Both the position numbers and the translations under genes were made by a program. Positions 7,493 to 17,214 of a DNA stretch of 64,000 bases are shown here, piece by piece. Source of the stretch: CAVTWH01 sp963738365. Its GTDB lineage: Bacteria; Actinomycetota; Actinomycetes; Mycobacteriales; Micromonosporaceae. The DNA is taken from NCBI GenBank assembly GCA_963738365.1, contig CAVTWH010000006.1:620001-684000 (forward strand), read 5' to 3'. The stretch's first letter is position 1; every line of letters starts with the position of its first letter. The notes below the pieces were generated by a model, which ran no database searches, was not told where the DNA came from, and saw only the letters and a list, made by a program, of their open reading frames with translations.

Positions 7493-8659
7493 TCAACCGG
7501 CGAGCTTGCGCAGCCGGGCGACCGCCTCCTCCAGCACCTCGACGCGCTTGCAGAAGGCGAACCGCACCACCGTGGCGCCGGCCGCCGCGTCGTCGTAGAA
7601 GACCTGCGTGGGGATGGCCACCACGCCCACCCGCTCCGGCAGCGACCGGCAGAAGTCGACCCCGTCCACGCCCGGCGCCAGCTCGGCGATGTCGGCGGTG
7701 ATGAAGTAGGTGCCTTCCGGCCGGTATACCCGCAGGCCGGCCTCGGCCAGCCCCTTCGCCAGCAGGTCGCGCTTGCCCAGCAGGTCGGCCGCGAAGTCGG
7801 CGTAGTAGCTGCGCGGCAGGCCCAGGGCGTGCGCGATCGCCGGCTGAAGCGGGCCGGCGTTGACGAAGGTGAGGAACTGCTTCACCCGCAGCACGGCCGA
7901 GACCAGCTCCCGTGGGCCGCAGGCCCAGCCGACCTTCCAGCCGGTACAGGAGAAGGTCTTGCCCGCCGAGGAGATCTGCACGGTGCGCTCGGCCATGCCC
8001 GGCAGGCTGGCCAGCGGGGTGTGCGACCCGTCGAAGACCAGGTGCTCGTAGACCTCGTCGGTGACGGCGAGCGCGTCGTAGCGCTGGCACAACTCGGCGA
8101 CCAGGCGCAGCTCCTCGGCGGTGAACACCTTGCCGGTCGGGTTGTGCGGGGAGTTGAGCAGTACCAGCCGGGTCTTCGGGCCGAACGCGGCGCGCAGCTG
8201 GTCAGGGTCGAAGTGGTAGCGGCCGTCCGGGCCGGGGCGCAGCGTCACCGGCCGGCGGACGGCCTGCGCCAGCGCGATCGACGCGGCGTACGAGTCGTAG
8301 TAGGGCTCGAAGCAGACCACCTCGTCGCCCGGCTCGCAGAACGCCAGCATGGCCGCCGCCACCGCCTCGGTCGCCCCGGCGGTGACCAGCACCTCGCCGT
8401 CCGGGTCGTACTCCAGCCCCCAGAACTCACGCTGGTGGGCGGCGATGGCGCGGCGCAGGGCGGGGATGCCGGGGCCGGGCGGGTACTGGTTGTGGCCCTC
8501 GCGCAGCGCCTGCGCGGCGGCGTCGAGCATGCCGGGCGGACCGTCGGTGTCCGGGAAGCCCTGGCCCAGGTTGACCGCTCCGGTACGCAACGCCAGCGCG
8601 GACATCTCGGCGAAGATGGTGGTGCCGAACGGCCGCATCCGGGCGACGAGCTGCTCCAT
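7493..8659 (-). CDS. dapC: DapC-like class I/II aminotransferase (N-succinyldiaminopimelate aminotransferase family)
   Basis: A 388-residue fold-type I PLP enzyme. Segments such as RPFGTTIFAEMSAL, GAVNLGQGFPDTDGP, NQYPPGPGIP and LLNSPHNPTGKVF closely match the M. tuberculosis DapC (Rv0858c) family as I recall it. The PLP lysine is in ISSAGKTFSCTGWKVGW (near 233). DapC converts N-succinyl-L,L-2-amino-6-oxopimelate to the diamino compound in lysine/diaminopimelate synthesis. Close relatives are kynurenine or methionine aminotransferases, so specificity is not certain. The start lies 10 bases after the DUF2332 stop, so the two are probably co-transcribed. Confidence 0.78.
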   Translation of the reverse strand: MEQLVARMRPFGTTIFAEMSALALRTGAVNLGQGFPDTDGPPGMLDAAAQALREGHNQYPPGPGIPALRRAIAAHQREFWGLEYDPDGEVLVTAGATEAVAAAMLAFCEPGDEVVCFEPYYDSYAASIALAQAVRRPVTLRPGPDGRYHFDPDQLRAAFGPKTRLVLLNSPHNPTGKVFTAEELRLVAELCQRYDALAVTDEVYEHLVFDGSHTPLASLPGMAERTVQISSAGKTFSCTGWKVGWACGPRELVSAVLRVKQFLTFVNAGPLQPAIAHALGLPRSYYADFAADLLGKRDLLAKGLAEAGLRVYRPEGTYFITADIAELAPGVDGVDFCRSLPERVGVVAIPTQVFYDDAAAGATVVRFAFCKRVEVLEEAVARLRKLAG

Positions 8660-8668
8660 GCGCTGAGC

Positions 8669-9787
8669 CTAAGCGAGCGCCGGGGCGTAGCCGTAGCGCG
8701 TCGGAGCCCAGTCCAGCCAGTCGCCGTGCGGGCCGGCGGTGCCCAGCACCTCGACCGTCGCGGTACCACCACGCCAGATCACCACGGTCGGCGCCGTCAT
8801 CGCGCCGGGCGAGGCGGGCACCGGTGCGAACAGGGCGGCGCCGCACGAGGTCGCCTCGTTGACCACCACGGCCAGGTCCCGTCGCCGACCGACCGCGTCC
8901 AGCTCGCCGATCAGCTCCCGCCAGGCGTCCCCGGGCAGGTAGGTCAGCGTGTTGGAGGTCTGGACCAGCGGTAGCCCGTCGGTCCGGGCGAGCGCCGTCG
9001 GCAGCGTGTCGCGCACGTCGCCGGCGATCATGCGGGGCGGTTCGGCCGCCACCACGGCCAGGGCCGCCTCCAGCCGCACCAGCCGTTCGGTGTGCTCAGG
9101 CCACACGCAGGCCCGCAGCCAGTCGGTGGCGTCGCGGTCGTCGGCGGTGACCGGGGCCAGGTCCAGCCCGGTCCGGTCGGCGATGACCGGCTGGTCGTCC
9201 AGCCCTTCCGGTACGCCACCGCGCAGCTCGCAGCGCATCTGCAGGGCAGCCGGTGCGGTGGCCAGGCCGTGCCGGCGGCCGGCGTAGTCGTAGCCGTAGC
9301 GGTCCGGAAAGAGCAGCAGCCCTGCGCTGGTACCGATGTCGATCAGGTGGACGGGCTGTCCGGGGAAGGCCCGGGCCACCCGGCCGAGCGCTGGTCGCAG
9401 CACAGCCGCCCGGCGGGCCTCGTTGGTCTGGGTGGTACGCCCGGCGCAGAGCGCGCCGATGTCGTCGCAGTGCCGGGCGCAGAAGCCGGCGAAGGCGTCG
9501 ACCAGAGCCGGGTCGGGGGAGCGCCGCCCACCCAGCGTCGGGTACCAGCCGGCCAGCGACTCGTCCGGGTTCCGCCGGAGCAGGTACTGCACGGCGGCGA
9601 AGAGCAGCAGCGCGCGTCGCTGGCCGGGCGGCGCCGCGAGCAGCGGCGCGCCGAGTTGCGGACGCTCGGCGCAGGCGCGGGCGAGTCGGTCGTAGACCGG
9701 CGACGAGCCCCGGAACTCCCGATCGGCGAAGGCGAGGAACATCCGGCTCAGGGCGGCTGTGGCTGGTGTGGTCACGGTCGTCATCAT
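8669..9787 (-). CDS. DUF2332 family protein
   Basis: A 372-residue protein of the DUF2332 type: N-terminal helical region (FADREFRGSSPVYDRLA), CDDIGALC, RTTQTNEARRAAVL, then the glycine-rich VHLIDIGTSAGLLL that resembles a Rossmann/SAM-binding turn, and a C-terminal LVQTSNTLTYLP region. The family is common in actinobacteria and of unknown function; a methyltransferase-like fold is suggested by the DIGTSAG motif but not shown. It is upstream of and probably co-transcribed with the dapC-like gene. The start may be ATG 9787 or the next codon, which is also ATG. Confidence 0.8.
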   Translation of the reverse strand: MMTTVTTPATAALSRMFLAFADREFRGSSPVYDRLARACAERPQLGAPLLAAPPGQRRALLLFAAVQYLLRRNPDESLAGWYPTLGGRRSPDPALVDAFAGFCARHCDDIGALCAGRTTQTNEARRAAVLRPALGRVARAFPGQPVHLIDIGTSAGLLLFPDRYGYDYAGRRHGLATAPAALQMRCELRGGVPEGLDDQPVIADRTGLDLAPVTADDRDATDWLRACVWPEHTERLVRLEAALAVVAAEPPRMIAGDVRDTLPTALARTDGLPLVQTSNTLTYLPGDAWRELIGELDAVGRRRDLAVVVNEATSCGAALFAPVPASPGAMTAPTVVIWRGGTATVEVLGTAGPHGDWLDWAPTRYGYAPALA

Positions 9788-9909
9788 CGTCCCGGTACCC
9801 GGCGTGGGCTGCGAGCCCGGTCACAGGTGATCACAGCGTGACAAAACGACACGTCCGTCCCGCCTGTCCGGTTGGCGGGAGTCGCCAGCTTCGCCTAGCC
9901 TGCCTTGAC

Positions 9910-10731
9910 GTGGATGGACTCGGTGGATACGCAGATGGGCCGGACAACCGCTGGCAGCGCTACCCGGAGCGGGGCGCTGGTGGGCGCGAACCGGAGCCCG
10001 AGCGCGACCCCCGGTCGTTCGGCGAGCGCCCGCCGGACGCCCGGTACGAGACCCGGCCGTTCGGGGAGCGCGAATCGGCCCGGCGCGGCGACCCGGACGA
10101 GGGATACCGGGTACCCGAGCCCCGCTTCGGTGACCTGCCCGGTCCCCGCTACCCGGACCCGGCTGACCCGCTCTTCGGTGACCGCCCGGAGCCGGGCGGC
10201 CGGCCCCGGGACGAGCGCTACGACACCGGCGCCGGGCGCTTCGAGCCGGTCCGCGACCGGGGCGTCGGGTTCGACGCGGCGCCGTTCCCGCCGCAGCAGG
10301 CGGTCCCACGCGACGAGCCCGAGCGCGGCCCGCTGCCGCCCCGGGTGGAGCCGCCGGAGGAGCGCGAGCACCACCTGACCGAGCAGATCGACCGGGCCGC
10401 GCTGCGCCGTCCGCCGGTGGTGCCCACGCCGACCCCCACGGTGTACCGCACCCGGCGCCCGGCGCTGATCATCCTGCTGTCCATCGCCACCTCGGTGGTG
10501 GAGCTGTTGCTGCTGTTCGTGCTGGGGCACGCCGTCATCCACGGCTTCCCGGCCGGCGAGCTGCTCGCGGCGCTCTTCGCGATGGCCGGCGCGCCACTGA
10601 CCTCGCTCGGCCTGTACGCGATGGTCAGCGGCGGCGGCTCGGCCGGGCAGCAGGCCTGGCTTCGGGCGCCGGCCGGGTACCTGCCGGTCGGGCTGGTGCT
10701 GCTGGTGGCCGCCGCGATCGCCGCCGGCTGA
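9910..10731 (+). CDS. Membrane protein with long charged, proline/arginine-rich N terminus
   Basis: A 273-residue protein. Residues 1-175 are disordered and rich in Arg, Pro, Glu and Asp, with repeated R-F-G-D / R-P-F-G-E-R segments. The C-terminal 95 residues hold three hydrophobic segments (ALIILLSIATSVVELLLL; LLAALFAMAGAPLTSLGL; LPVGLVLLVAAAIAAG). Type II topology with a cytoplasmic tail is likely. GTG 9910 is chosen because upstream codons are non-coding in character; TAGCCT just upstream may be a -10 box, so the mRNA may be nearly leaderless. No function is recognised. It sits immediately upstream of the rpsB promoter. Confidence 0.65.
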   Translation: MDGLGGYADGPDNRWQRYPERGAGGREPEPERDPRSFGERPPDARYETRPFGERESARRGDPDEGYRVPEPRFGDLPGPRYPDPADPLFGDRPEPGGRPRDERYDTGAGRFEPVRDRGVGFDAAPFPPQQAVPRDEPERGPLPPRVEPPEEREHHLTEQIDRAALRRPPVVPTPTPTVYRTRRPALIILLSIATSVVELLLLFVLGHAVIHGFPAGELLAALFAMAGAPLTSLGLYAMVSGGGSAGQQAWLRAPAGYLPVGLVLLVAAAIAAG

Positions 10732-10794
10732 GCGCCCGGCGCCGCACCCGGGGGTGCGGTGCGACCCGATGCGGAGCGTGCGCGGCCGCACGCG

Positions 10795-10995
10795 TACACT
10801 CGACAACCGGCGACCACCCTGCGTGGTCGACCTCGCGCGCCCTTCCCACCATCCGGTGGGGCGGCGGCTGTCCTGGTCCCGGCGACCACCCCGTAGTGCG
10901 GGGCCGAGCCGGGCGAGCAGACCGCCATCCGGGCGCCAGGACCGGTGCCGCGACCGCGCGCCGGAACAACCAGGACGCTTTGAGGAGCAACCACC
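10795..10995 (+). promoter_or_regulatory. rpsB promoter and structured leader
   Basis: TACACT (10795-10800) fits a -10 box, implying a leader of about 190 bases. The leader holds three hairpins: CGACCAC-CCTGC-GTGGTCG (10811-10829), CCCACC-ATCC-GGTGGG (10845-10860) and CCCCG-TAGTG-CGGGG (10889-10903). The motif CGGCGACCACCC occurs twice. GAGGAGC just before the GTG is the ribosome-binding site. Ribosomal-protein leaders of this kind often bind their own product; that is inference here. Confidence 0.55.
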
Positions 10996-11997
10996 GTGGC
11001 CGTGGTAACCATGCGCCAGCTGCTGGAGAGCGGTGTCCACTTCGGGCACCAGACCCGCCGCTGGAACCCGAAGATGAAGCGCTTCATCTTCACCGAGCGC
11101 AACGGCATCTACATCATCGACCTGCGCCAGAGCCTCGACTACATCGAGAAGGCGTACGACTTCGTCAAGAACACCGTCGCCGAGGGCGGCAGCGTGCTCT
11201 TCGTCGGTACCAAGAAGCAGGCCCAGGAGGCCATCGCCGAGCAGGCGTCCCGGGTCGGCATGCCGTACGTGAACCACCGCTGGCTGGGTGGCATGCTGAC
11301 CAACTTCCAGACGGTGCACAAGCGGCTGCAGCGGATGAAGGAGCTGGAGTCGATCGAGGTCACCGGCCAGTCGCAGGGGTTCACCAAGAAGGAGACCCTG
11401 CACCTGAGCCGGGAGAAGACCAAGCTCACCCGGACCCTCGGCGGCCTGCGCGACATGCAGCGCACCCCGGCGGCGGTGTGGATCGTCGACACCAAGAAGG
11501 AGCACATCGCCGTCGACGAGGCGCGCAAGCTGAACATCCCGGTGATCGCCGTACTGGACACCAACTGTGACCCGGACGAGGTCGACTTCCCGATCCCGGG
11601 CAACGACGACGCCATCCGGTCGGCCGCCCTGCTCACCCGGGTGATCGCGGACGCCGTGGCGGCGGGCCTCATCGCCCGCTCCGGCCGGTCCCGTGGCGGC
11701 GACGAGAAGCCGGCCGCCGGTGCGGTGGGCGTGGACGAGCCGCTGGCCGAGTGGGAGCGCGAGCTGCTGACCCCGGTCGGCGGGGTGCAGGGCGGCGAGT
11801 CGCCCAGCGCCGCCGAAGCGGCGGATCCGGTACCCACCGCGAACCCGGCCGCCGCTGCGGCCGACGTCGCCGAGCTGGCCGCCGGGACCGAGCCGGTGGC
11901 GACCGAGCCGGCCGCGACCGAGGTCGCCGAGCCCGCTGCCGCGACCGAGGTCGCCGAGCCGGCTGCCGCGACCGAGGTCGCCGAGCCCGCCGAGTAG
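10996..11997 (+). CDS. rpsB: 30S ribosomal protein S2
   Basis: A 333-residue S2 homologue. Residues 1-235 are canonical (QLLESGVHFGHQTRRWNPKMK, FVGTKKQAQEA, HRWLGGMLTNFQT, IPVIAVLDTNCDPD). The remaining hundred or so residues form an acidic, Ala/Glu/Pro-rich extension ending in nine-residue repeats (A-T-E-V-A-E-P-A-A). Typical S2 is about 240-260 residues, so the tail is unusually long although such tails occur in actinobacteria. It joins the small subunit and is needed to recruit S1-like factors. GTG 10996 follows a GAGGAG site. A hairpin separates it from tsf. Confidence 0.97.
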   Translation: MAVVTMRQLLESGVHFGHQTRRWNPKMKRFIFTERNGIYIIDLRQSLDYIEKAYDFVKNTVAEGGSVLFVGTKKQAQEAIAEQASRVGMPYVNHRWLGGMLTNFQTVHKRLQRMKELESIEVTGQSQGFTKKETLHLSREKTKLTRTLGGLRDMQRTPAAVWIVDTKKEHIAVDEARKLNIPVIAVLDTNCDPDEVDFPIPGNDDAIRSAALLTRVIADAVAAGLIARSGRSRGGDEKPAAGAVGVDEPLAEWERELLTPVGGVQGGESPSAAEAADPVPTANPAAAAADVAELAAGTEPVATEPAATEVAEPAAATEVAEPAAATEVAEPAE

Positions 11998-12018
11998 TCC
12001 GCAGGAACGTCCCGTCGG

Positions 12019-12050
12019 CACGCGGGTGGCGTGGATCCGCCACCCGCGTG
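12019..12050 (+). terminator. Intercistronic hairpin between rpsB and tsf
   Basis: CACGCGGGTGGCG, loop TGGATC, CGCCACCCGCGTG: a perfect 13-bp stem 24 bases before the tsf start. It could attenuate transcription or stabilise the upstream mRNA and so set the S2 to EF-Ts ratio, as with the rpsB-tsf intercistronic terminator known in E. coli. Confidence 0.7.
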
Positions 12051-12073
12051 ACCACACCCGAAGAGAGAGAAGC

Positions 12074-12901
<828 letters not shown>

Positions 12902-12911
12902 GATCAACTGC

Positions 12912-12947
12912 CGGGGAGGTCGACGCGGTGACGCGGCGGCCTCCCCG
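12912..12947 (+). terminator. Hairpin downstream of tsf
   Basis: CGGGGAGG (12912-12919) pairs with CCTCCCCG (12940-12947) across a 20-base GC-rich loop that can itself fold. It lies 11 bases after the tsf stop, and the next gene is 160 bases away, consistent with partial termination. Confidence 0.5.
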
Positions 12948-13111
12948 TCGCATGTCCGCCGGATTCCCGCCGCACCGTGGCCGCCCGGCGACCACGGGTA
13001 ACCGCAGGTCGACACGGGTGCCAGATCTTGCGGCCCGGTCACACGGTGGAGACGGGCGTGCGGCAAGCTGAGCGTGACGGAGATGGACCGCGGGACCGGG
13101 AGGGTACGCCG

Positions 13112-13867
13112 ATGACGAGTGCGGTTGCTGAGGTCGCCGGCGAGATGATCCCCGGGGCCCGGTCGCGCCGGGTGGTACTCAAGCTCTCCGGCGAGGTCTT
13201 CGGCGGTGGAGCGCTGGGCGTCGACCCGGAGGTGGTCAGCGGGATCGCCCGGCAGATCGCCCACGTGGTACGCCTCGGCGTCCAGGTGGCCGCGGTCGTC
13301 GGCGGCGGCAACTTCTTCCGCGGCGCCGAGCTGGAGCGGCGCGGCATGGACAGGTCCCGGGCCGACTACATGGGCATGATCGCCACCGTGATGAACTGCC
13401 TGGCGCTGCAGGACTTCCTGGAGAAGGCCGGCATCGACACCCGGGTACAGACGGCGATCACGATGGCCCAGGTGGCCGAGCCGTACATCCCGCGCAAGGC
13501 GATCCGGCACCTGGAGAAGGGGCGTGTGGTGATCTTCGGCGCGGGCGCCGGGATGCCGTACTTCTCCACCGACACCGTCTCCGCCCAGCGCGCCCTGGAG
13601 ATCCACGCCGACGTCGTACTGATGAGCAAGAACGGCGTGGACGGCGTCTACACCGCCGACCCGCGTACCGATCCGGACGCGGTCAAGCTGGACACGGTCA
13701 CCTTCGACGAACTGCTCCGGCAGGGTAGCCGGGTGGCCGACGCGGCGGCGTTCAGCCTGTGCAACGACAACAAGCTGCCCATGCTGGTGTTCGGCGCCGA
13801 GGGCGAGGACACCATCATCCGGGCGGTCAGCGGTGAGAAGATCGGAACCCTCATCACATCGGCGTAA
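13112..13867 (+). CDS. pyrH: Uridylate kinase
   Basis: A 251-residue UMP kinase of the amino-acid-kinase fold. It makes UDP from UMP and ATP. Visible motifs are VVLKLSGEVFGG (phosphate loop), VVGGGNFFRGAE, MDRSRADYMGM (UMP contact region), GTGNP-equivalent GAGAGMPYFSTDT, and LMSKNGVDGVYTADP. ATG 13112 is used because GGGAGGG lies 7-13 bases upstream and the next conserved segment follows closely. It belongs to the rpsB-tsf-pyrH-frr cluster. Confidence 0.96.
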   Translation: MTSAVAEVAGEMIPGARSRRVVLKLSGEVFGGGALGVDPEVVSGIARQIAHVVRLGVQVAAVVGGGNFFRGAELERRGMDRSRADYMGMIATVMNCLALQDFLEKAGIDTRVQTAITMAQVAEPYIPRKAIRHLEKGRVVIFGAGAGMPYFSTDTVSAQRALEIHADVVLMSKNGVDGVYTADPRTDPDAVKLDTVTFDELLRQGSRVADAAAFSLCNDNKLPMLVFGAEGEDTIIRAVSGEKIGTLITSA

Positions 13868-14000
13868 CCTGTGCCCTGCACGGTGGCGTGACGCGGGGGT
13901 CAGGCGCCACGGGCAGCACGGACCACGGGGCAAGGACAGCGACCAGGCGGCACATCCGGGGCGATGACCCGGGTAGTGGAACAGGGAGGCGACGACTGAG

Positions 14001-14558
14001 GTGATCGACGAGACACTCTTCGAGGCCGAGGAGAAGATGGATCGGGCGGTCGACTTCGCCAAGGAGGAGTTCGCCGCGATCCGTACCGGCCGGGCGACTC
14101 CGGCGATGTTCTCCAAGATCATTATTGACTACTACGGCACCCCGACCCCGCTGCCGCAGATGGCCTCGATCGCCACCCCGGAGCCCCGGATGGCCATCAT
14201 CAAGCCGTACGACAACGGTCAGATCCACGCCATGGAGAAGGCCATCCGCGACTCTGACCTGGGCGTCAACCCCAACAACGAGGGCAACCAGATCCGCATC
14301 ATCCTGCCGCAGATGACCGAGGAGCGCCGTCGCGACATGGTGAAGATCGCCCGCGGCAAGGGCGAGGACGCCAAGGTCGCGGTGCGCAACGTGCGTCGCA
14401 AGGCCAAGGAGGAGCTGGACCGGATCGTCAAGGACGGCGAGGCGGGCGAGGACGACGGGCGCCGGGCGGAGAAGGAGCTCGACGACCTGACCCACCGCTA
14501 CGTCACCCAGATCGACGAGCTCGTCAAGCACAAGGAAGTCGAGCTGCTCGAGGTCTGA
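14001..14558 (+). CDS. frr: Ribosome recycling factor
   Basis: A 185-residue RRF, which splits post-termination ribosomes with EF-G. It shows the three-helix bundle pattern and the conserved core RTGRATPAMFSKIIIDYYGTP followed by LPQMASIATPEPRM, and later the segments RDSDLGVNP and EERRRDMVKIARGKGEDAKVA. GTG 14001 follows GGGAGGCGACGACTGAG. Its stop TGA overlaps the ATG of cdsA by one base, so the two are coupled. Confidence 0.97.
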   Translation: MIDETLFEAEEKMDRAVDFAKEEFAAIRTGRATPAMFSKIIIDYYGTPTPLPQMASIATPEPRMAIIKPYDNGQIHAMEKAIRDSDLGVNPNNEGNQIRIILPQMTEERRRDMVKIARGKGEDAKVAVRNVRRKAKEELDRIVKDGEAGEDDGRRAEKELDDLTHRYVTQIDELVKHKEVELLEV

Positions 14559-15877
14559 TGTCCCACCCCGACACCTCCGGGTGGCCCGAGCCCGACGACC
14601 CGCGCGAGCGCCGGCAGGCCGGTACCGCCGACAACGCCCCCCGCCGGACCGGCCGCCACGTCGCCGTGGACCGGGACGACGCGCCGGACGCCTACCGCGC
14701 CGACGAGCCGTCCCGGCCGCCCGCCGGGCGCCACGGCCGCCCGGACAACGGGGCCGTGGCCGACCGTGCTCCGGACAACGGCGCTGTGCACGACCGCGCT
14801 CCCGATAACGGCGCTGTGCCTGGCGGCGCTCCGGACAACGGCGCCGTGCCCGACGGCGCCCCGGACAACGGCGCCGTGCCCGACGGCGCCCCGGACAGTG
14901 GCGCTGTGCAGGACGGCGCTCCGGACAGCGGCGCTGTGCACGACGGCGCTCCGGACAACGGTGCCCCGGACCGTGGCATCCCGAATGTCGGCGCACACCG
15001 CAGCGGCGCCTCCGACGACGGCGTCGTCGCGCCCGCCTCCGACGGGACGGGCAGCCCGGCGGCGAAGAAGAGCCGGGCGGGGCGCAACCTGCCGGCCGCC
15101 ATCGGCGTCGGCGTCACCCTGGGCGCCGTGGTCCTCGTCTCGCTGTTCGTCTGGCGGCCGGCGTTCCTCGGCGTGGTCACCGTCGCCGTGGGCATCGGTA
15201 TCTGGGAGATGATCCGCGCGGTCGAGCAGCGCGGCCCCCGGCCGCCGCTGCTGCCGCTGCTCGCCGGCGCCGTGGTGATGGAGTCCTGGCCTGGTACGGC
15301 GGCGCCGAGGCGCTGATCCTCGGCCTGGTACTGACGGTGCTGGCGGCGCTGGTGTGGCGGCTGGCCGACGGCCCGGCCGGCTACCAGCGCGACGCCACCG
15401 CCACCGCACTGGTCGCCGTCTACGTACCCTTCCTCGCCGGTTTCGCCGTGCTGCTGGCCAAGCCGGACGACGGCGCCTGGCGGGTGCTGGTCACGCTGGC
15501 CGGCGTGGTGCTCTCCGACACCGGCGGCTACATCGCCGGGGTGTTCTTCGGCAAGCATCCGATGGCGCCCACGGTCAGCCCGAAGAAGTCCTGGGAGGGC
15601 TTCGCCGGCTCGGTGCTGGCCACCGCGCTCGGCGGTGCCCTGCTGTTCCTCCTGGTGATCGACGCTGCCCTGGTGGCAGGGCGTGGTGTTCGGGGCGGGC
15701 GTGTCGGCCGCCTGCGTGCTCGGCGACCTGGGCGAGTCGCTGATCAAGCGCGACCTGGGCGTCAAGGACATGAGCAACCTGCTGCCCGGCCACGGCGGGC
15801 TGATGGACCGGCTGGACTCGATCCTGTTCGCCGCGCCGACCGCGTACCTGCTGCTGCTCGCCTTCTCACCGGTGTAG
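14558..15877 (+). CDS. cdsA: Phosphatidate cytidylyltransferase, interrupted by two frameshifts
   Basis: CdsA makes CDP-diacylglycerol from phosphatidate and CTP at the membrane. The N-terminal 170 residues are disordered and contain ten-residue P-D-N-G-A-V-x-D-G-A repeats. The membrane domain then starts (LPAAIGVGVTLGAVVLVSLFV). The reading frame breaks near 15285-15290, where one C appears missing (GAGTCCTGGCC should read GAGTCCCTGGCC). It breaks again near 15670-15680 (net +1, at CCCTGGTGGCAGG). Reading across both breaks restores the family signature SLIKRDLGVKDMSNLLPGHGG and the stop at 15877. Because the enzyme is essential, sequencing or assembly indels are more likely than a pseudogene. 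Confidence 0.88.
14741..14970 (+). repeat. 30-bp tandem repeat in the cdsA N-terminal region
   Basis: The element beginning CCGGACAACG recurs every 30 bases at 14741, 14771, 14801, 14831, 14861, 14891, 14921 and 14951, that is seven full units and part of an eighth. Each unit encodes a ten-residue P-D-N-G-A-V-x-D-G-A type repeat. The central units are nearly identical at DNA level, suggesting recent slippage. Confidence 0.9.
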
Positions 15878-16002
15878 CGGGGTGCGGCGATGGTGACTTT
15901 TCCGGCCGCGCGCCCGCGCGTGGGAGACTGAACAGGTCATGCGTACCCTTCCCGTCATTGCCAGCCGCCCGGACGACCCGGCGGCCGTCGTCCTGCCGCG
16001 CG

Positions 16003-17214
16003 GTGGGCGCCGAGCCCAGCGCCCCCGCCCGGCACCGGGCCGCGCTGCCGCCCCGCCACCTCGCCGACCTCGACCTGGCCGGCCGCCGCGCGGCGGTCGC
16101 CGAGCTGGGCGAGCAGGCGTTCCGGGCCGGGCAGCTGTCCACCCACTACTTCGGCCGGCTCGAACGCGACCCGGCGGGGATGACCGACATCCCGGCCGCC
16201 AGCCGGGCCCGGCTCGCCGGTGAGCTGCTGCCCACCCTGCTCACCCCGGTCCGCGAGGCGGCCTGCGACGACGGGGCCACCCGCAAGACGCTCTGGCGGC
16301 TGCACGACGGGTCGCTGGTGGAGAGCGTGCTGATGGGGTATCCGGACCGGGTCACGGTGTGCGTGTCCAGCCAGGCCGGCTGCGGCATGGCCTGCCCGTT
16401 CTGCGCCACCGGCCAGGAGGGGCTGACCCGCAACCTGTCCACCGCCGAGATCGTCGACCAGGTGGTCTGGTTCGCCCGGCTGGCCGCCGACGGCGCGCTG
16501 CCCGGCTGCCCGGACCGGCTGTCCCGGGTGGTCTTCATGGGCATGGGCGAGCCACTGGCCAACTACCCCCGGGTCATCGCCGCGGTACGCCGGCTGACCA
16601 GCCCCGCCCCCGAAGGTCTTGGCCTGTCCCAGCGGCACCTCACCGTCTCCACCGTGGGGCTGGTGCCGGCCATGCGCCGGCTCACCGAGGAGGATCTCTC
16701 GGTGACCCTTGCGCTGTCGCTGCACGCGCCCGATGATGAGCTGCGCGACGAACTCGTCCCCGTCAACCAACGCTGGAAGGTCGCCGAGGTGCTCGACGCC
16801 GCCTGGGGGTACGCCGCGAAGACCGGGCGTCGGGTCTCCATCGAGTACGCCCTGATCCGGGACGTCAACGACCAGCCCTGGCGGGCCGACCTGCTGGGCC
16901 GGCTGCTGGCCGGCAAGCTCGCGCACGTGAACCTGATCCCGCTCAACCCCACCCCGGGCAGCCGCTGGGACGCCAGCCCCAAGCCCGCCGAGCGGGAGTT
17001 CGTCCGCCGGCTGCGGGCGGCCGGGGTGGCCACCACGGTACGCGACACCCGGGGACGGGAGATCGACGGCGCGTGCGGACAGCTCGCCGCGACCGAGAAG
17101 GAACAGGCCGCCGGCGTACCCCGGCGGACCTCGGTGGGGATGACGGCAGCGTCCGGGGGGCCGCGCCGCGAGTCGACAGCCGGCGCAGGCCGCGAGCAGG
17201 GAGTGGCGCAGTGA
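16003..17214 (+). CDS. rlmN: 23S rRNA/tRNA (adenine-C2)-methyltransferase RlmN
   Basis: A radical-SAM methyltransferase that methylates A2503 of 23S rRNA and A37 of some tRNAs. The cluster motif is C-G-M-A-C-P-F-C (residues about 127-134), with GMGEPLANYP and the second catalytic cysteine in IDGACGQLAA near 357. The C terminus has a variable tail. The start is uncertain: GTG 16003 is in frame but lacks a ribosome-binding site. ATG 15939 is preceded by GGAGACTGAACAGG, and its frame gives MRTLPVIASRPDDPAAVV. It would join the RlmN frame if one base near 16000 were removed, so the true start may be 15939 with an indel. It overlaps the DivIVA-like gene by four bases. Confidence 0.9.
   Translation: MGAEPSAPARHRAALPPRHLADLDLAGRRAAVAELGEQAFRAGQLSTHYFGRLERDPAGMTDIPAASRARLAGELLPTLLTPVREAACDDGATRKTLWRLHDGSLVESVLMGYPDRVTVCVSSQAGCGMACPFCATGQEGLTRNLSTAEIVDQVVWFARLAADGALPGCPDRLSRVVFMGMGEPLANYPRVIAAVRRLTSPAPEGLGLSQRHLTVSTVGLVPAMRRLTEEDLSVTLALSLHAPDDELRDELVPVNQRWKVAEVLDAAWGYAAKTGRRVSIEYALIRDVNDQPWRADLLGRLLAGKLAHVNLIPLNPTPGSRWDASPKPAEREFVRRLRAAGVATTVRDTRGREIDGACGQLAATEKEQAAGVPRRTSVGMTAASGGPRRESTAGAGREQGVAQ

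Noticed and set aside
14741..14970. Possible CRISPR-like direct repeats
   Set aside because: Units are contiguous and coding in frame with no unique spacers; it is a coding tandem repeat.
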